A DNA stretch of 64,000 nucleotides from an uncultured Selenomonadales bacterium (GCA_937901445.1 CALDHY010000019.1:1-64000); one strand, 5' to 3'; shown: positions 1 through 8,411, counted from the stretch's first letter. Notes: generated by a model from the letters alone, not told the origin. A program made the numbers and translations.

Positions 1-1
1 T

Positions 2-349
2 CCGATCTTAAAAGTTGTAATGCAGGCGGTTGAAAAAATTTTGCCGCAACATTTTTTGGACGTTCCGCAAATGATTTTACCGGTTGTGCGTGAGGCGATT
101 CAATATGTGCGCGACCAAAAAGAAGTCAAAATTCACGTCGAGCCTGAAAGTTACGATTTAATTTTAATGGCGCGCAGTGAATTTCAATCAATGTTGACAG
201 ACGGCACGGCAATTTTGGAAGTTGTTTCAGATGAAGCGTTAAAGCCGGGCGATTGCGTAATTGAAACTCCGAACGGCGGCGTTGACGCTAGACTTTCTAC
301 ACAACTTGACTTGTTAAAAGACGCCGTAAAAATGGTGTTGCACAAATGA
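2..349 (+). CDS. fliH: Flagellar assembly protein FliH, 5'-truncated by window edge
   Basis: C-terminal part of FliH, the regulator that binds the FliI ATPase at the flagellar export apparatus. The frame is open to the first base, so the ATG at position 20 is probably an internal Met and the true start lies upstream. The visible 115 or so codons match the family's conserved C-terminal half: a VREAI helix, a VEPESYDL strand, and the closing IETPNGGVDARL block followed by a QLDLLKDAV helix. The V-type ATPase subunit E is a distant relative, but the PGDCVIET segment is typical of FliH/YscL. It overlaps queH by 4 nt (ATGA), so the two are translationally coupled. The usual neighbour fliI does not follow here, which is unusual for a flagellar operon. 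Confidence 0.85.
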   Translation, partial: PILKVVMQAVEKILPQHFLDVPQMILPVVREAIQYVRDQKEVKIHVEPESYDLILMARSEFQSMLTDGTAILEVVSDEALKPGDCVIETPNGGVDARLSTQLDLLKDAVKMVLHK

Positions 350-957
350 AAATTTTAATGCATATGTGTTGCGGACCTTGTTCCTGTTATCCTACCGAAA
401 ATCTGCGCGAAAAAGGATTTGAGCCGGTAGGATTTTTTTTCAACCCAAATATTCATCCCTATCAAGAATGGCGCAAAAGACTTCGAGCGGCGCGGGAATT
501 TGCCGAAAAGGTCAACATAAAATTTTTAGCTGAAAATCATTACGGCTTGAGAGATTTTTTGTCAAAAGTTTCAAGCGTTATTGGCGGCGTCAATGACGAA
601 GACACTTTCAAAAATGCTGACGGCTTTCACAATCGCTGTAAAATTTGTTATTCGTGGCGATTGAGTGAAACTGCGAAATTTGCCGCCGAAAATAATTTTG
701 AAGTTTTCACGTCAACGCTTTTCTACAGCATTCATCAAAACCACGAACTTATGAAAAAAATTGCCGAGTATTTTGCCAAAAGTTACGGCGTCCAATTTTA
801 CTATGAAGATTTTCGCGCAGGTTGGCAACGCGGAATTGATTTAAGTTTGGAATTGGAACTTTACCGGCAGAATTATTGCGGCTGTATTTTCAGTGAAGAG
901 GAACGTTTCAGCAAGGAAATTAAAAATTTGCGTAAAACTTTATCATTTAAGAATTAA
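346..957 (+). CDS. queH: Epoxyqueuosine reductase QueH
   Basis: QueH (DUF208 family) reduces epoxyqueuosine to queuosine in the wobble base of GUN tRNAs, as a non-cobalamin alternative to QueG. The protein has 203 residues, within the family's usual range. It shows the diagnostic cysteine set: C8-C9 and C12 in the MCCGPC start, C98 and C101 in RCKIC, and C178 and C180 in YCGC. In the family these ligate an iron-sulfur cluster and an iron-sulfur/oxo metal site. The start ATG overlaps the fliH stop, so it is expressed with the upstream gene. No other queuosine gene is visible in the window. The function is well supported by motif content. Confidence 0.93.
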   Translation: MKILMHMCCGPCSCYPTENLREKGFEPVGFFFNPNIHPYQEWRKRLRAAREFAEKVNIKFLAENHYGLRDFLSKVSSVIGGVNDEDTFKNADGFHNRCKICYSWRLSETAKFAAENNFEVFTSTLFYSIHQNHELMKKIAEYFAKSYGVQFYYEDFRAGWQRGIDLSLELELYRQNYCGCIFSEEERFSKEIKNLRKTLSFKN

Positions 958-965
958 AATTTTTT

Positions 966-1145
966 TATTTTAAATACGGTTTTTCTTTCTTTAGAAGAAA
1001 GAAAAGCCGCCTAAAAGAAAGAAGCGTCGCTCGCCTGTGTTTTTCACGACAAACAAAAAGTAATTCACAGGTTGCCGCCGCGTCCTACGGGCTATCGTAA
1101 TTTTTAATCACAGGCAAAAACGGAGTGCGGCGAGCGACCTCTTTT
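966..1145. other. Structured intergenic element between queH and mutS
   Basis: This fills most of the 305-nt gap. It begins with an imperfect palindrome of TTTCTTTC/GAAAGAAAAG type (about 982-1003). A long-range inverted repeat follows: GTCGCTCGCC at 1026-1035 matches GGCGAGCGAC at 1129-1138. Next to the left arm, GCCTGTG (about 1033-1039) can pair with either CACAGG near 1075 or CACAGGC near 1109. No open frame of credible quality runs through it. It could be an RNA structure, a repeat-family member or a terminator complex. The flanking AAGAAAGAAAAGCCG stretch recurs beside the 61.7-kb repeat, hinting at a shared family. Function unknown. Confidence 0.45.
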
Positions 1146-1204
1146 CAATTTTTATTTATGTCAAAAAATTTTTCTCAATCAGTTTACAATTTATAAAAAA
1201 ACTT

Positions 1205-1233
1205 TAGCCACGCAAAAAATTTAGTGCTATAAT
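1205..1233 (+). promoter_or_regulatory. Candidate mutS promoter
   Basis: A perfect -10 hexamer TATAAT lies at 1228-1233, about 30 nt before the TTG start of mutS. The -35 region near 1205-1210 is poor. Predicted from the -10 alone. Confidence 0.4.
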
Positions 1234-1262
1234 CATTCTCAAAAACAAAATGAGTTGATGAT

Positions 1263-3821
1263 TTGAACGATAAAAATTTAACTCCTATGATGGAGCAATA
1301 TTTGAGGGAAAAAAAGAAAAATCAAGACGCGCTTTTATTTTTCAGATTGGGCGATTTTTTTGAAATGTTTTTCGATGACGCCAAAACTGCCGCCGCTGAA
1401 CTCGGATTAACGCTTACTCACAGACAAGAAACGCCAATGTGCGGCGTACCGGCTCACGCTGTAGAAAATTATCTTCAAAGGCTCGTCAACAAAGGTTACC
1501 GCGTGGCGATTGTCGACCAAGTGGGCGACCCTAAGGCGAAAGGTTTAACCGACCGTGAACTTACAAAAATTGTTACGCCCGGTACAATTTTGACTGATGA
1601 TTTTTTGGCAGACGCCAATAATAATTATCTTGCGCTGTTTTACGAATACGGCAGCGAAATTGCGCTTGCCTGCGCGGACGTTTCAACCGGCGAAATTTTT
1701 TATTGTCTGTATGAAGGCAAAGACCGCCTGCAAAATCTTTGTGACGAATTGTACCGCTTGACGCCGCACGAAATTTTGACTACCGGCGATTTAACTTTTC
1801 AAGATAAGCTGAAAAATTTTGTCAAGTTGAAATTGGGCAGTTGCACATTTACGAAAATTGACGCCGAAGAAAAATCTGAATTTTTGGCTCAACACTTTGA
1901 CGAAAAAGATTTTCCCGTGTCAGAAACTGCCGCCTCCGCCGTTGAATTTTTGTTAAATTATCTTCATAAAACCGTACGAACAGATTTAAATCACTTGTCG
2001 AAGTTGACGCGGCTGGATTTAAGCAGTCATTTAATTTTGGACGCCAATGCTTTAAAAAATCTTGAAATTGTACGTAACCTGCGCGAGGGTTCAAAGAAAG
2101 ATACACTGTTTGCCGTTTTAGACTATACAAAAACGCCGCTGGGCAACCGCCTTTTGCGCCATTGGTTAGAAAGTCCGCTTGTCGATATTACGGCGATTAA
2201 TCGCAGGCTTGACGCGGTGGACGAACTTTTTAAAAATTTTACGCTTAGAAAAAATTTGCAGGAAAGTTTGAAAGAAATTCGAGACCTTGAACGCCTTATG
2301 ACAAAAATTGAAATCGGCAGTGCAAACGCAAGGGATTTAACCGCGCTGAAATTTTCCTTGCGCGTCATTCCAAAAATTAAATCGACGCTTGAAAAAGTTT
2401 CCGGCGATATTTTGAAGGCTTGCCGCGACGGTTTGAAAGATTATTCGGCGGAAGTTGATTTAATCGAACGCGCCATTGTCGAAGATGCGCCGCTTACAAT
2501 TCGTGATGGCGGGATTATCAATCGCGGCTACAGTGAGGAGCTTGACGAATACAGAAAAATTTCAACTGACAGCAGGGGATTTTTACAGGAGTTTGAAGAT
2601 AAAGAAAAAGCTCGGACGGGTATTCGCTCGCTGAAAGTCGGCTACAACAAAGTTTTCGGCTACTATATCGAAGTTCGACACAGCGGCGCAGATAAAATCC
2701 CCGATAATTACGTCAGGAAACAAACGCTTACAAATGCTGAACGTTACGTAAACGATGAGCTTAAAAATTTTGAAATTAAAATTCTCGGTGCGCAAGAAAA
2801 AATTGTTGCGCTTGAATACAATATTTTTTGCCTTGTTCGTGATCAAATTAAAAATTGCCTCGCGCAGATTCAAGACACCGCCAAAAGAATTGCCCTGCTT
2901 GACGCGGTTGCAAGTTTGGCTGAAGCGGCAACTCAAAATAATTACGTTCGCCCCGATTTAAACATTGAAGGCAAAATTGAAATTAAAGACGGGCGTCATC
3001 CGCTTGTTGAAAAAATTTTGTCTAACAGTTTGTTTGTACCGAATAACACAAATTTAAATCCTAAACGTAGCGAAATTATGATAATTACCGGACCGAATAT
3101 GGCGGGCAAGTCAACCTATATGCGGCAAGTTGCCTTGATTGTTTTAATGACGCAAGCCGGCAGTTTTATTCCGGCGGCAAGTGCCAATATTTCGCCGGTT
3201 GACAGGATTTTTACAAGAATTGGCGCAAGCGATGATTTAGTTAGCGGACAGTCAACTTTTATGGTTGAAATGAATGAAGTCGCGCAGATTTTAAAATACG
3301 CCACGAATCGCAGTTTGATAATTTTGGACGAGGTCGGGCGCGGAACTTCAACTTTCGACGGTATGAGCATTGCCCGCGCAGTCATTGAATACATTGATAA
3401 AAAAATACACGCCAAAACTCTTTTTGCCACGCACTACCACGAATTAACAGACCTTGCCGACAATTCTGCCAACATTGAAAATTTTTGTACGGCGGTTAAG
3501 GAGCGCGGCAGTGAAATTATTTTTTTGCGCAGAATTACGCCCGGCGGCGCGGATAAATCGTACGGTATACAGGTTGCAAAATTGGCGGGCTTGCCAAATG
3601 CAGTTATGAAACGCGCCGAAGAAATTTTAACTGCGCTTGAAAATTCCGAGCCTGTAAAATCTGCGCCGGTACAAAAAAAGCCCGCGCCGGTACAAAGTTT
3701 ATTTGTATCGCAGGGCTTGAAGGAACTTTTGAAATTGGACGTTACAACCTTAACGCCGATTGAAGCATTGAACACGCTTTACAAATTACAAGCGTTGGCA
3801 AGAAATGAGGTTGGACAATAA
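1263..3821 (+). CDS. mutS: DNA mismatch repair protein MutS
   Basis: MutS recognises base mismatches and small loops and starts methyl-independent mismatch repair with MutL. The 852 residues equal the family's normal length. The N-terminal mismatch-binding domain carries the Phe-X-Glu wedge (F32-F33-E34 in LGDFFEMF). The C-terminal ABC-type ATPase has Walker A GPNMAGKST (about residue 610) and Walker B with the signature LDEVGRGTSTFDG (about residue 688). Translation is set by TTG at 1263: the sequence NDKNLTPMMEQY directly after it is the standard MutS beginning, although the ribosome-binding site is weak. MutL, its usual partner downstream, is absent; an HNH endonuclease gene lies convergently behind it. 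Confidence 0.97.
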   Translation: MNDKNLTPMMEQYLREKKKNQDALLFFRLGDFFEMFFDDAKTAAAELGLTLTHRQETPMCGVPAHAVENYLQRLVNKGYRVAIVDQVGDPKAKGLTDRELTKIVTPGTILTDDFLADANNNYLALFYEYGSEIALACADVSTGEIFYCLYEGKDRLQNLCDELYRLTPHEILTTGDLTFQDKLKNFVKLKLGSCTFTKIDAEEKSEFLAQHFDEKDFPVSETAASAVEFLLNYLHKTVRTDLNHLSKLTRLDLSSHLILDANALKNLEIVRNLREGSKKDTLFAVLDYTKTPLGNRLLRHWLESPLVDITAINRRLDAVDELFKNFTLRKNLQESLKEIRDLERLMTKIEIGSANARDLTALKFSLRVIPKIKSTLEKVSGDILKACRDGLKDYSAEVDLIERAIVEDAPLTIRDGGIINRGYSEELDEYRKISTDSRGFLQEFEDKEKARTGIRSLKVGYNKVFGYYIEVRHSGADKIPDNYVRKQTLTNAERYVNDELKNFEIKILGAQEKIVALEYNIFCLVRDQIKNCLAQIQDTAKRIALLDAVASLAEAATQNNYVRPDLNIEGKIEIKDGRHPLVEKILSNSLFVPNNTNLNPKRSEIMIITGPNMAGKSTYMRQVALIVLMTQAGSFIPAASANISPVDRIFTRIGASDDLVSGQSTFMVEMNEVAQILKYATNRSLIILDEVGRGTSTFDGMSIARAVIEYIDKKIHAKTLFATHYHELTDLADNSANIENFCTAVKERGSEIIFLRRITPGGADKSYGIQVAKLAGLPNAVMKRAEEILTALENSEPVKSAPVQKKPAPVQSLFVSQGLKELLKLDVTTLTPIEALNTLYKLQALARNEVGQ

Positions 3822-3857
3822 ATTTAAAAAATTATTTTTATTGAATGGCACGAATAA

Positions 3858-4556
3858 TTATTTTACATTCTTGTAGCTCTTGCCTTGAACAATTCTGCTA
3901 ATAGTATCTTCATGAACATCAAACATTCTTGCAAGTGCGGCAATTCCATAAATACTATCGCCGGGTATACAAATTTGACGAATAAGATGAATTTGGTCTT
4001 CAGTCAGTCTAACTTGCTTTTTTCTTTGCTTAATTTCTTTAGGATTTGTTTCACGAGCATGTTTTTTATTCTCTTCGCCTGTATTCCATTCAAGATTATC
4101 TGCGCGATTATTTGTTTTATCCCTGTCAAGATGATTGACTTCCGGCTTATTTTCGGGATTTGGAATAAAAGCTGTCGCAACCAAAACGTGAATTCCAAAA
4201 TTCTTTTTTTTGCCGTCTTTATGAAGGTGTACCATATAATAACCTTTTTTGTTTGGACAAGGGCTAAGAATACGCGCTGTTTGTTCACAAAAACTTTTTA
4301 CCCTGCCCATATTACTGACTTGATATAATCCTTCATAGCCGATAACGTCGCGCCATTCTTCACCAGGTAAATCTTCAAGACTCATTGAATAATTATGAAT
4401 TTCTTTAGCATTACTTTTTATTTTGCCCCAGTTTGCTAAAGTAAATTCAACGGCGTCCCTTAAGGGTTGAGGCAATTCAGAGAGATGATGTGACAAAATA
4501 AAGTACGCTTCACTTGCCATCATAAAAATCACTTTCCTTTCCTTGACAAAAAACAT
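3858..4556 (-). CDS. NUMOD4/HNH endonuclease (homing-type)
   Basis: A 232-residue protein with an NUMOD4 domain (about residues 66-110, beginning EEWRDVIGYEGLYQVSN) and an HNH nuclease of the HNH_3 type (about 122-168, with VNHLDRDKTNNRADNLEW). A C-terminal helix-turn-helix-like segment (ALARMFDVHEDTISRI) probably recognises DNA. Such proteins are phage- or intron-borne site-specific nucleases. The ATG at 4556 sits 4 nt after a perfect AGGAGG, which decides the start; a second Met pair at residues 12-13 is possible. It stands alone between mutS and the tRNA/ribosomal operon, without visible intron or prophage genes, so it is probably a free-standing mobile gene. Target site unknown. Confidence 0.85.
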   Translation of the reverse strand: MFFVKERKVIFMMASEAYFILSHHLSELPQPLRDAVEFTLANWGKIKSNAKEIHNYSMSLEDLPGEEWRDVIGYEGLYQVSNMGRVKSFCEQTARILSPCPNKKGYYMVHLHKDGKKKNFGIHVLVATAFIPNPENKPEVNHLDRDKTNNRADNLEWNTGEENKKHARETNPKEIKQRKKQVRLTEDQIHLIRQICIPGDSIYGIAALARMFDVHEDTISRIVQGKSYKNVK

Positions 4557-4702
4557 TAAACCTCCTAAAATAATTATGGTTTTATTGGCGGTTTTTCTGT
4601 TTTTGTTGGTTTGATTTTACAAGATAAATTTACTACAAAAACGAAATGGCGTCAATAATTTTTTTTATTTTTGAGGGAAATTTTCAGCCGGAAAAATTTT
4701 TC

Positions 4703-4731
4703 TTGACATAAACAAATTTAATTGCTATACT
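4703..4731 (+). promoter_or_regulatory. Strong sigma-70-type promoter of the tRNA/ribosomal operon
   Basis: TTGACA at 4703-4708 and TATACT at 4726-4731 are separated by exactly 17 nt. The first tRNA begins 36 nt downstream of the -10 box. This is the clearest promoter in the window and probably drives the tRNAs and, by read-through, rpmG-secE-nusG-rplKA. Confidence 0.88.
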
Positions 4732-4767
4732 ATGCACGCTGAATGATTCAGTAAAAAAAAATAAATA

Positions 4768-4841
4768 AGCGGGATAGTGTAATGGTAACATTTTGGGCTC
4801 ATAACCCAAGGCTCCCTGTTCGAGTCAGGGTCCCGCAACCA
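4768..4841 (+). tRNA. tRNA-Met(CAT), initiator-like anticodon stem
   Basis: A cloverleaf folds with anticodon CAT at 4800-4802, T-arm CCCTG/CAGGG around TTCGAGT (4814-4830), and an encoded CCA end. The anticodon stem has three consecutive G-C pairs (GGG/CCC), and position 1 (A) does not pair with position 72 (A). Both are initiator hallmarks, and the 3' end CGCAACCA matches initiators. The D stem (GTGT/ACAT) is unlike the canonical initiator, so the isotype (initiator Met, elongator Met or lysidine-modified Ile) stays open. Confidence 0.8.
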
Positions 4842-4843
4842 AT

Positions 4844-4922
4844 GCTGATATAGCTCAGTTACGGTAGCAGCACCAACTTGGTAAGTTGGAGGTCCGCAGT
4901 TCAAATCTGCGTATCAGCTCCA
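4844..4922 (+). tRNA. tRNA-Thr(GGT)
   Basis: Acceptor GCTGATA (4844-4850) pairs with TATCAGC (4912-4918). The anticodon loop TTGGTAA gives GGT (Thr), and the CCA end is encoded. It follows the preceding tRNA by only 2 nt, so both come from one precursor. Confidence 0.93.
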
Positions 4923-4928
4923 TAATAT

Positions 4929-5005
4929 GGCGGCATAGCTCAGTTGGCTAGAGCAATCGGTTCATACCCGGTGGGTCAAAAGTTCAAGTCTTTTTGCCGC
5001 CACCA
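4929..5005 (+). tRNA. tRNA-Met(CAT), elongator type
   Basis: Acceptor GGCGGCA (4929-4935) pairs with TGCCGCC (4995-5001). The D-arm TAGCTCAGTTGGCTAGAGCA and anticodon loop TTCATAC are those of ordinary elongator methionine tRNAs. CCA is encoded. Third gene of the tRNA cluster. Confidence 0.9.
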
Positions 5006-5020
5006 ATTTTGCAAACTAAT

Positions 5021-5046
5021 CCCCTGTGCTTAGGGGTTTTATTTTT
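5021..5046 (+). terminator. Weak hairpin with T-run between tRNAs and rpmG
   Basis: CCCCT (5021-5025) pairs with AGGGG (5032-5036) around a 6-nt loop, followed by TTTTATTTTT. It is short for a terminator and may only attenuate read-through from the tRNA genes into rpmG. Confidence 0.5.
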
Positions 5047-5060
5047 AAGGAGGCAAAAGA

Positions 5061-5210
5061 ATGCGCACTAACATTACGCTTTCCTGTACCGAGTGCAAAA
5101 ATCGTAACTACAGGACAAACAAAAACAAAAAGAATACCCCCGACAGAATCGAAATGAAAAAGTATTGCAAATTCTGCAAAAAGCACACTCTGCATAAGGA
5201 AACAAAATAA
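5061..5210 (+). CDS. rpmG: 50S ribosomal protein L33
   Basis: A 49-codon gene encoding a basic protein that starts MRTNITLSC. It has the two CxxC pairs of the zinc-binding type of L33: SCTEC (C9, C12) and YCKFC near residues 36-39. Length and the Arg/Lys-rich middle are normal for L33, a component of the large ribosomal subunit. The ATG at 5061 follows a strong AAGGAGG at 5047-5053. It precedes secE and nusG, the standard arrangement in Firmicutes. Short, but well supported by both motif and context. Confidence 0.95.
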   Translation: MRTNITLSCTECKNRNYRTNKNKKNTPDRIEMKKYCKFCKKHTLHKETK

Positions 5211-5235
5211 ACTGAAGTTGGCGGAGGTGTAAGAT

Positions 5236-5439
5236 TTGTCCGAACAAAGCGGCGAAAAAAAAGGCGCAATGCAATTTCTTAGGGAAGTCCGCACCGAATT
5301 AAACAAGGTATCGTGGCCAACAAAAAAAGAATTGGCGTCTTACACAGGCGTTGTTGGAATAGCAGTAGTGGTAGTTTGCGCGTTAATATGGGTGTGCGAT
5401 ACGGCTTTTTCAAAACTGTTTCGCTTCATTCTCGGCTGA
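5236..5439 (+). CDS. secE: Preprotein translocase subunit SecE
   Basis: SecE, the small clamp subunit of the SecYEG protein-conducting channel. The 67-residue protein has the short single-helix form of Gram-positive bacteria: an amphipathic region with the family motif EVRTELNKVSWPTKKE, then one transmembrane helix (about residues 40-60). The start is TTG at 5236, 5 nt after GGAGGTGT; no better ATG exists before the conserved segment. It lies between rpmG and nusG, as in most Firmicutes. Confidence 0.95.
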   Translation: MSEQSGEKKGAMQFLREVRTELNKVSWPTKKELASYTGVVGIAVVVVCALIWVCDTAFSKLFRFILG

Positions 5440-5452
5440 AAGGAGTCCTTAA

Positions 5453-6007
5453 ATGGAACACAAGCCAAATGATTCAGATACAAAGGATATTTCAAAGCGC
5501 GCATGGTATGTCATTCATACTTTTTCCGGCTACGAAAACAAAGTAAAAGCCAATCTTGAAAAAAAAGTTATTGCACAAAACTTAGACGACGTAATTTTTG
5601 AAGTTGTAGTTCCAATGCGTGAAGAATCCGAATTTAAGGACGGCAAGCGGCGCGTTGTCAAAAAGAAATTAATTCCCGGCTACGTTATGGTAAATATGAT
5701 TGTCAATAACTATTCGTGGTTCGTAGTCAGAAATACCAACGGCGTAACAGGATTTGTAGGATCGGAAAAAGAGCCAATACCTTTGACACTCGAAGAAGCA
5801 AAAAGAATTTTAGTCGAATTGGCAGAGGCACGCCCTGAAGATACTCCGATAGGTTTTGAAGTCGGCGACCGCGTCAGAATTGTTTCCGGATTGTTTGAAA
5901 ACCGCGTTGCTACTGTAAAAGAAATTGACATTGAAAGACGGCGCGTCAAAGTTTTGGTAGAAAATGCGCCGGTTGATTTAGACGTTAGCGACGTTGAGAA
6001 AATGTAA
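5453..6007 (+). CDS. nusG: Transcription termination/antitermination factor NusG
   Basis: NusG binds RNA polymerase and links transcription to translation and Rho. The 184-residue protein has the NGN domain (WYVIHTFSGYENKVKANLE at about residues 18-36, PGYVMV near 80) and a C-terminal KOW domain (FEVGDRVRIVSGLFENRVA, about residues 130-150). AAAGGAG stands before the ATG at 5453. It sits directly after secE and before rplK in the usual operon, and length is standard. Confidence 0.97.
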   Translation: MEHKPNDSDTKDISKRAWYVIHTFSGYENKVKANLEKKVIAQNLDDVIFEVVVPMREESEFKDGKRRVVKKKLIPGYVMVNMIVNNYSWFVVRNTNGVTGFVGSEKEPIPLTLEEAKRILVELAEARPEDTPIGFEVGDRVRIVSGLFENRVATVKEIDIERRRVKVLVENAPVDLDVSDVEKM

Positions 6008-6031
6008 TTTCCACCGAAAGGAGGTGTAATT

Positions 6032-6457
6032 GTGGCAAAGAAAGTTACTAAAGTTGTAAAGTTGCAAGTTCCGGCAGGTAAAGCGACTCCCGCGCCGCCT
6101 GTAGGTCCTGCGCTCGGTCAAGCAGGCGTTAATATTATGGCGTTCGTCAAAGAATTTAACGACCGCACCGCACAACAAGCAGGCTTGATTATTCCGGTTG
6201 TAATTTCGGTTTATGAAGACAGATCCTTCACGTTCATTACCAAAACTCCACCGGCGGCAGTCTTGCTGAAAAAAGCAGCCGGTATCGAAAAAGCATCCGG
6301 CGAACCTAACAAGAATAAAGTTGCCAAACTTCCGCGCGCCAAAGCTCAAGAAATTGCCGAACTTAAAATGAAAGACTTGAACGCGGGCTCAATCGAAGCG
6401 GCAACAAGTATGATTGAAGGTACTGCAAGAAGTATGGGAATTGAAATTGTAGCGTAA
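6032..6457 (+). CDS. rplK: 50S ribosomal protein L11
   Basis: L11 of the GTPase-associated centre. The 141-residue protein contains the conserved [20 protein letters not shown] segment and a C-terminal RNA-binding domain ending [12 protein letters not shown]. The GTG start at 6032 follows AAAGGAGGTG, a near-perfect ribosome-binding site. It is the first of the rplK-rplA pair, 24 nt after nusG. Confidence 0.97.
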   Translation: MAKKVTKVVKLQVPAGKATPAPPVGPALGQAGVNIMAFVKEFNDRTAQQAGLIIPVVISVYEDRSFTFITKTPPAAVLLKKAAGIEKASGEPNKNKVAKLPRAKAQEIAELKMKDLNAGSIEAATSMIEGTARSMGIEIVA

Positions 6458-6517
6458 GTTGCATTTTCAAAAGTGGGAGATTAATTCGTTTGTACCACGA
6501 TTGGAGGAGTTTTTTTA

Positions 6518-7201
6518 ATGGCAAAAAAAGGCAAAAAGTATCGTGCAGCGGCTGAACTTTTGGAAGCCGGTAAGCTGTACGAAGTTGCAGAAGCTGTAGA
6601 TTTGGCGAAGAAAACCGCTCCCGCCAAATTCGATGAAACTATTGAAATGCACGTGCGTTTGGGCGTCGACCCCAAGTACAACGATCAACAAGTGCGCGGC
6701 GCGGTTGTCCTGCCGAACGGTACAGGTAAATCTAAGCGCGTTTTGGTTTTCACAAAGGGCGATAAAGTCAAAGAGGCTGAAGACGCCGGCGCAGATTATG
6801 TAGGCTCTGATGAACTCATTGAAAAAATCAAGGGCGGCTGGTTCGATTTCGATGTTGCAGTTGCAACCCCTGACATGATGGGCGTTGTCGGGCGTCTCGG
6901 TAAACTTTTGGGACCGCGCGGCTTAATGCCTAACCCAAAACTCGGCACTGTTACGCCGGATATTGCAAAGGCTATAGCTGAACAAAAAGCCGGTAAAGTC
7001 GAATACCGCACTGATAAAGCCGGTAACATTCATTGCCCTATCGGCAAAAAATCTTTTGAAGATCAAAAACTCGTTGAAAATTATCAAACGTTGCTGGATA
7101 CTTTAATTCGTGTAAAACCGGCGGCGGCAAAAGGGCAATATGTTCGCTCCATTACGCTTAGTTCGACAATGGGTCCCGGCGTTCCGGTAATTTTACCTTG
7201 A
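6518..7201 (+). CDS. rplA: 50S ribosomal protein L1
   Basis: L1 forms the L1 stalk at the ribosomal E site and in many bacteria represses its own operon. The 227 residues are normal for the family, with the conserved core [21 protein letters not shown] and the C-terminal [17 protein letters not shown] site precedes the ATG. Its stop codon lies immediately before an octamer repeat tract that separates it from the L10 leader. Confidence 0.97.
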   Translation: MAKKGKKYRAAAELLEAGKLYEVAEAVDLAKKTAPAKFDETIEMHVRLGVDPKYNDQQVRGAVVLPNGTGKSKRVLVFTKGDKVKEAEDAGADYVGSDELIEKIKGGWFDFDVAVATPDMMGVVGRLGKLLGPRGLMPNPKLGTVTPDIAKAIAEQKAGKVEYRTDKAGNIHCPIGKKSFEDQKLVENYQTLLDTLIRVKPAAAKGQYVRSITLSSTMGPGVPVILP

Positions 7202-7202
7202 T

Positions 7203-7272
7203 ATAGTGTTATAGTTGGATAGTGGGGTAGTTGGGTAGTTTTTGCTATCGCACTACAACACCACTAAACTAA
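7203..7272 (+). repeat. Octamer tract with inverted half, copy 1
   Basis: Five 8-nt units starting at 7205 (AGTGTTAT, AGTTGGAT, AGTGGGGT, AGTTGGGT, AGTTTTTG) are followed after about 10 nt by complementary octamers (ACTACAAC, ACCACTAA). The whole can fold into a hairpin. The tract starts 3 nt after the rplA stop. Similar tracts occur at 26053 and 55447. Confidence 0.7.
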
Positions 7273-7274
7273 AA

Positions 7275-7372
7275 TAAGACCATAGACAACAGGTGCAAAG
7301 TAAATCCTGTCGAGGTCGGAGTTTACCATTAAAAAAGCGTCTCCGATTGTCTTTAGGTCGGGGATTTTTTTA
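7275..7372 (+). ncRNA. Ribosomal protein L10 leader (autoregulatory)
   Basis: This has the form of the L10_leader family, the mRNA element bound by the L10/L12 complex. A segment with ACAACAGGTG (about 7287-7296) and TCCTGTCGAGGTCGG (about 7305-7320) is followed by a terminator-like stem. In that stem CTCCGAT (7341-7347) pairs with GTCGGGG (7357-7363) and a run of T ends at 7372. A competing pairing GGGATT/AATCCC overlaps the terminator. It lies 34 nt upstream of rplJ and probably attenuates rplJL. Confidence 0.8.
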
Positions 7373-7405
7373 ATCCCGCAATTCTTTTCGGGAGGTGAAT
7401 TTAAA

Positions 7406-7951
7406 GTGGGTGTAACACCTAAGAAACAGGCTGTAGTTGCTGAAATTAAAACGTGGCTTGAAAGTGCAAAAAGCGTCATCGTCACAAGTTACAAAGGCTT
7501 GAACGTCGCCACAGATACTCAAATGCGCCGTGAACTGCGCGAAGCAGGCGTAAGTTACAAAGTTGTTAAAAATACAATGCTTAGACTTGCAGCAAAAGAT
7601 TTGGGGATTGAAGGGCTCGATTCTCACCTTGAAGGTACAACGGCTATTGCTTTTTCAACAACTGACGCGGTCGCTCCGGCAAAAATTCTCGTAGATTTTA
7701 TGAAGAAAAACAAGCTGGAAGATCCTGGTATTTTGACAATTAAAGCGGGTATTCTTGATAAAAAAGTTCTTAGCGATAAGGAAGTTAAAGCATTGGCAGC
7801 ATTGCCAAGCAAGGAAGAACTTATTGCAAAACTTTTGGGCAGCATGAATGCTCCGCTTTCAAATACGGTTGGACTTCTTTCCGCTATTATTCGCAATGCT
7901 ATCGGCGTTATCGATGCTCTGCGCGAAAAGAAAGAAAAAGAAGCCGCTTAA
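7406..7951 (+). CDS. rplJ: 50S ribosomal protein L10
   Basis: L10 anchors the L7/L12 dimers to the ribosome and, with L12, represses its own leader. The protein has 181 residues with the family features VVAEIKTWLESAKSVIV near the start, the YKVVKNTMLRLA block and GTTAIAFS. The start is GTG at 7406, 8 nt after GGGAGGTG. It is expressed from downstream of the L10 leader together with rplL. Confidence 0.97.
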   Translation: MGVTPKKQAVVAEIKTWLESAKSVIVTSYKGLNVATDTQMRRELREAGVSYKVVKNTMLRLAAKDLGIEGLDSHLEGTTAIAFSTTDAVAPAKILVDFMKKNKLEDPGILTIKAGILDKKVLSDKEVKALAALPSKEELIAKLLGSMNAPLSNTVGLLSAIIRNAIGVIDALREKKEKEAA

Positions 7952-8008
7952 TTAGGGATTAGTTCCCGTGAAATTTGAAAACAGTTAAAATTTGGAGGTT
8001 ATATAAAA

Positions 8009-8386
8009 ATGGCTATGACTAAAGAAGAAATTATTGAAGCTATCGGCTCAATGACAGTTTTGGAACTTTCCGAACTCGTAAAAGCAATGGAAGAAAAATT
8101 TGGCGTTTCCGCCGCCGCTCCTGTAGCAGTTGCCGCAGCAGCTCCTGTAGCCGCCGCCGCTGAAGAAGAAGAAAAAACCGAATTTGACGTTATTCTTGCT
8201 GAAATCGGCGCAGAAAAAATTAAGGTTATTAAAGCTGTCCGTGAAGCAACAGGTCTTGGTCTTAAAGAAGCAAAAGCACTTGTTGACGGCGCACCCGCTC
8301 CTGTCAAAGAAAAAATTTCAAAGGCTGACGCTGAAGCTCTCAAAGCGAAACTCGAAGAAGTCGGCGCAAAAGTCGAAATTAAGTAA
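8009..8386 (+). CDS. rplL: 50S ribosomal protein L7/L12
   Basis: The 125-residue stalk protein recruits translation GTPases. It has the N-terminal dimerisation domain, an Ala-rich hinge (about residues 35-52) and the conserved C-terminal domain with [31 protein letters not shown] precedes the ATG. It ends the operon at a strong terminator. In most bacteria rpoB and rpoC come next, but here the following genes are on the other strand. Confidence 0.98.
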   Translation: MAMTKEEIIEAIGSMTVLELSELVKAMEEKFGVSAAAPVAVAAAAPVAAAAEEEEKTEFDVILAEIGAEKIKVIKAVREATGLGLKEAKALVDGAPAPVKEKISKADAEALKAKLEEVGAKVEIK

Positions 8387-8411
8387 TCCGTTTCTTTATA
8401 TTTATCCCAAC

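Noticed and set aside
2..349. V-type ATPase subunit E instead of FliH
   Set aside because: The PGDCVIET-GGVDA block and the C-terminal helix pattern agree with FliH/YscL, and no V-ATPase genes follow.
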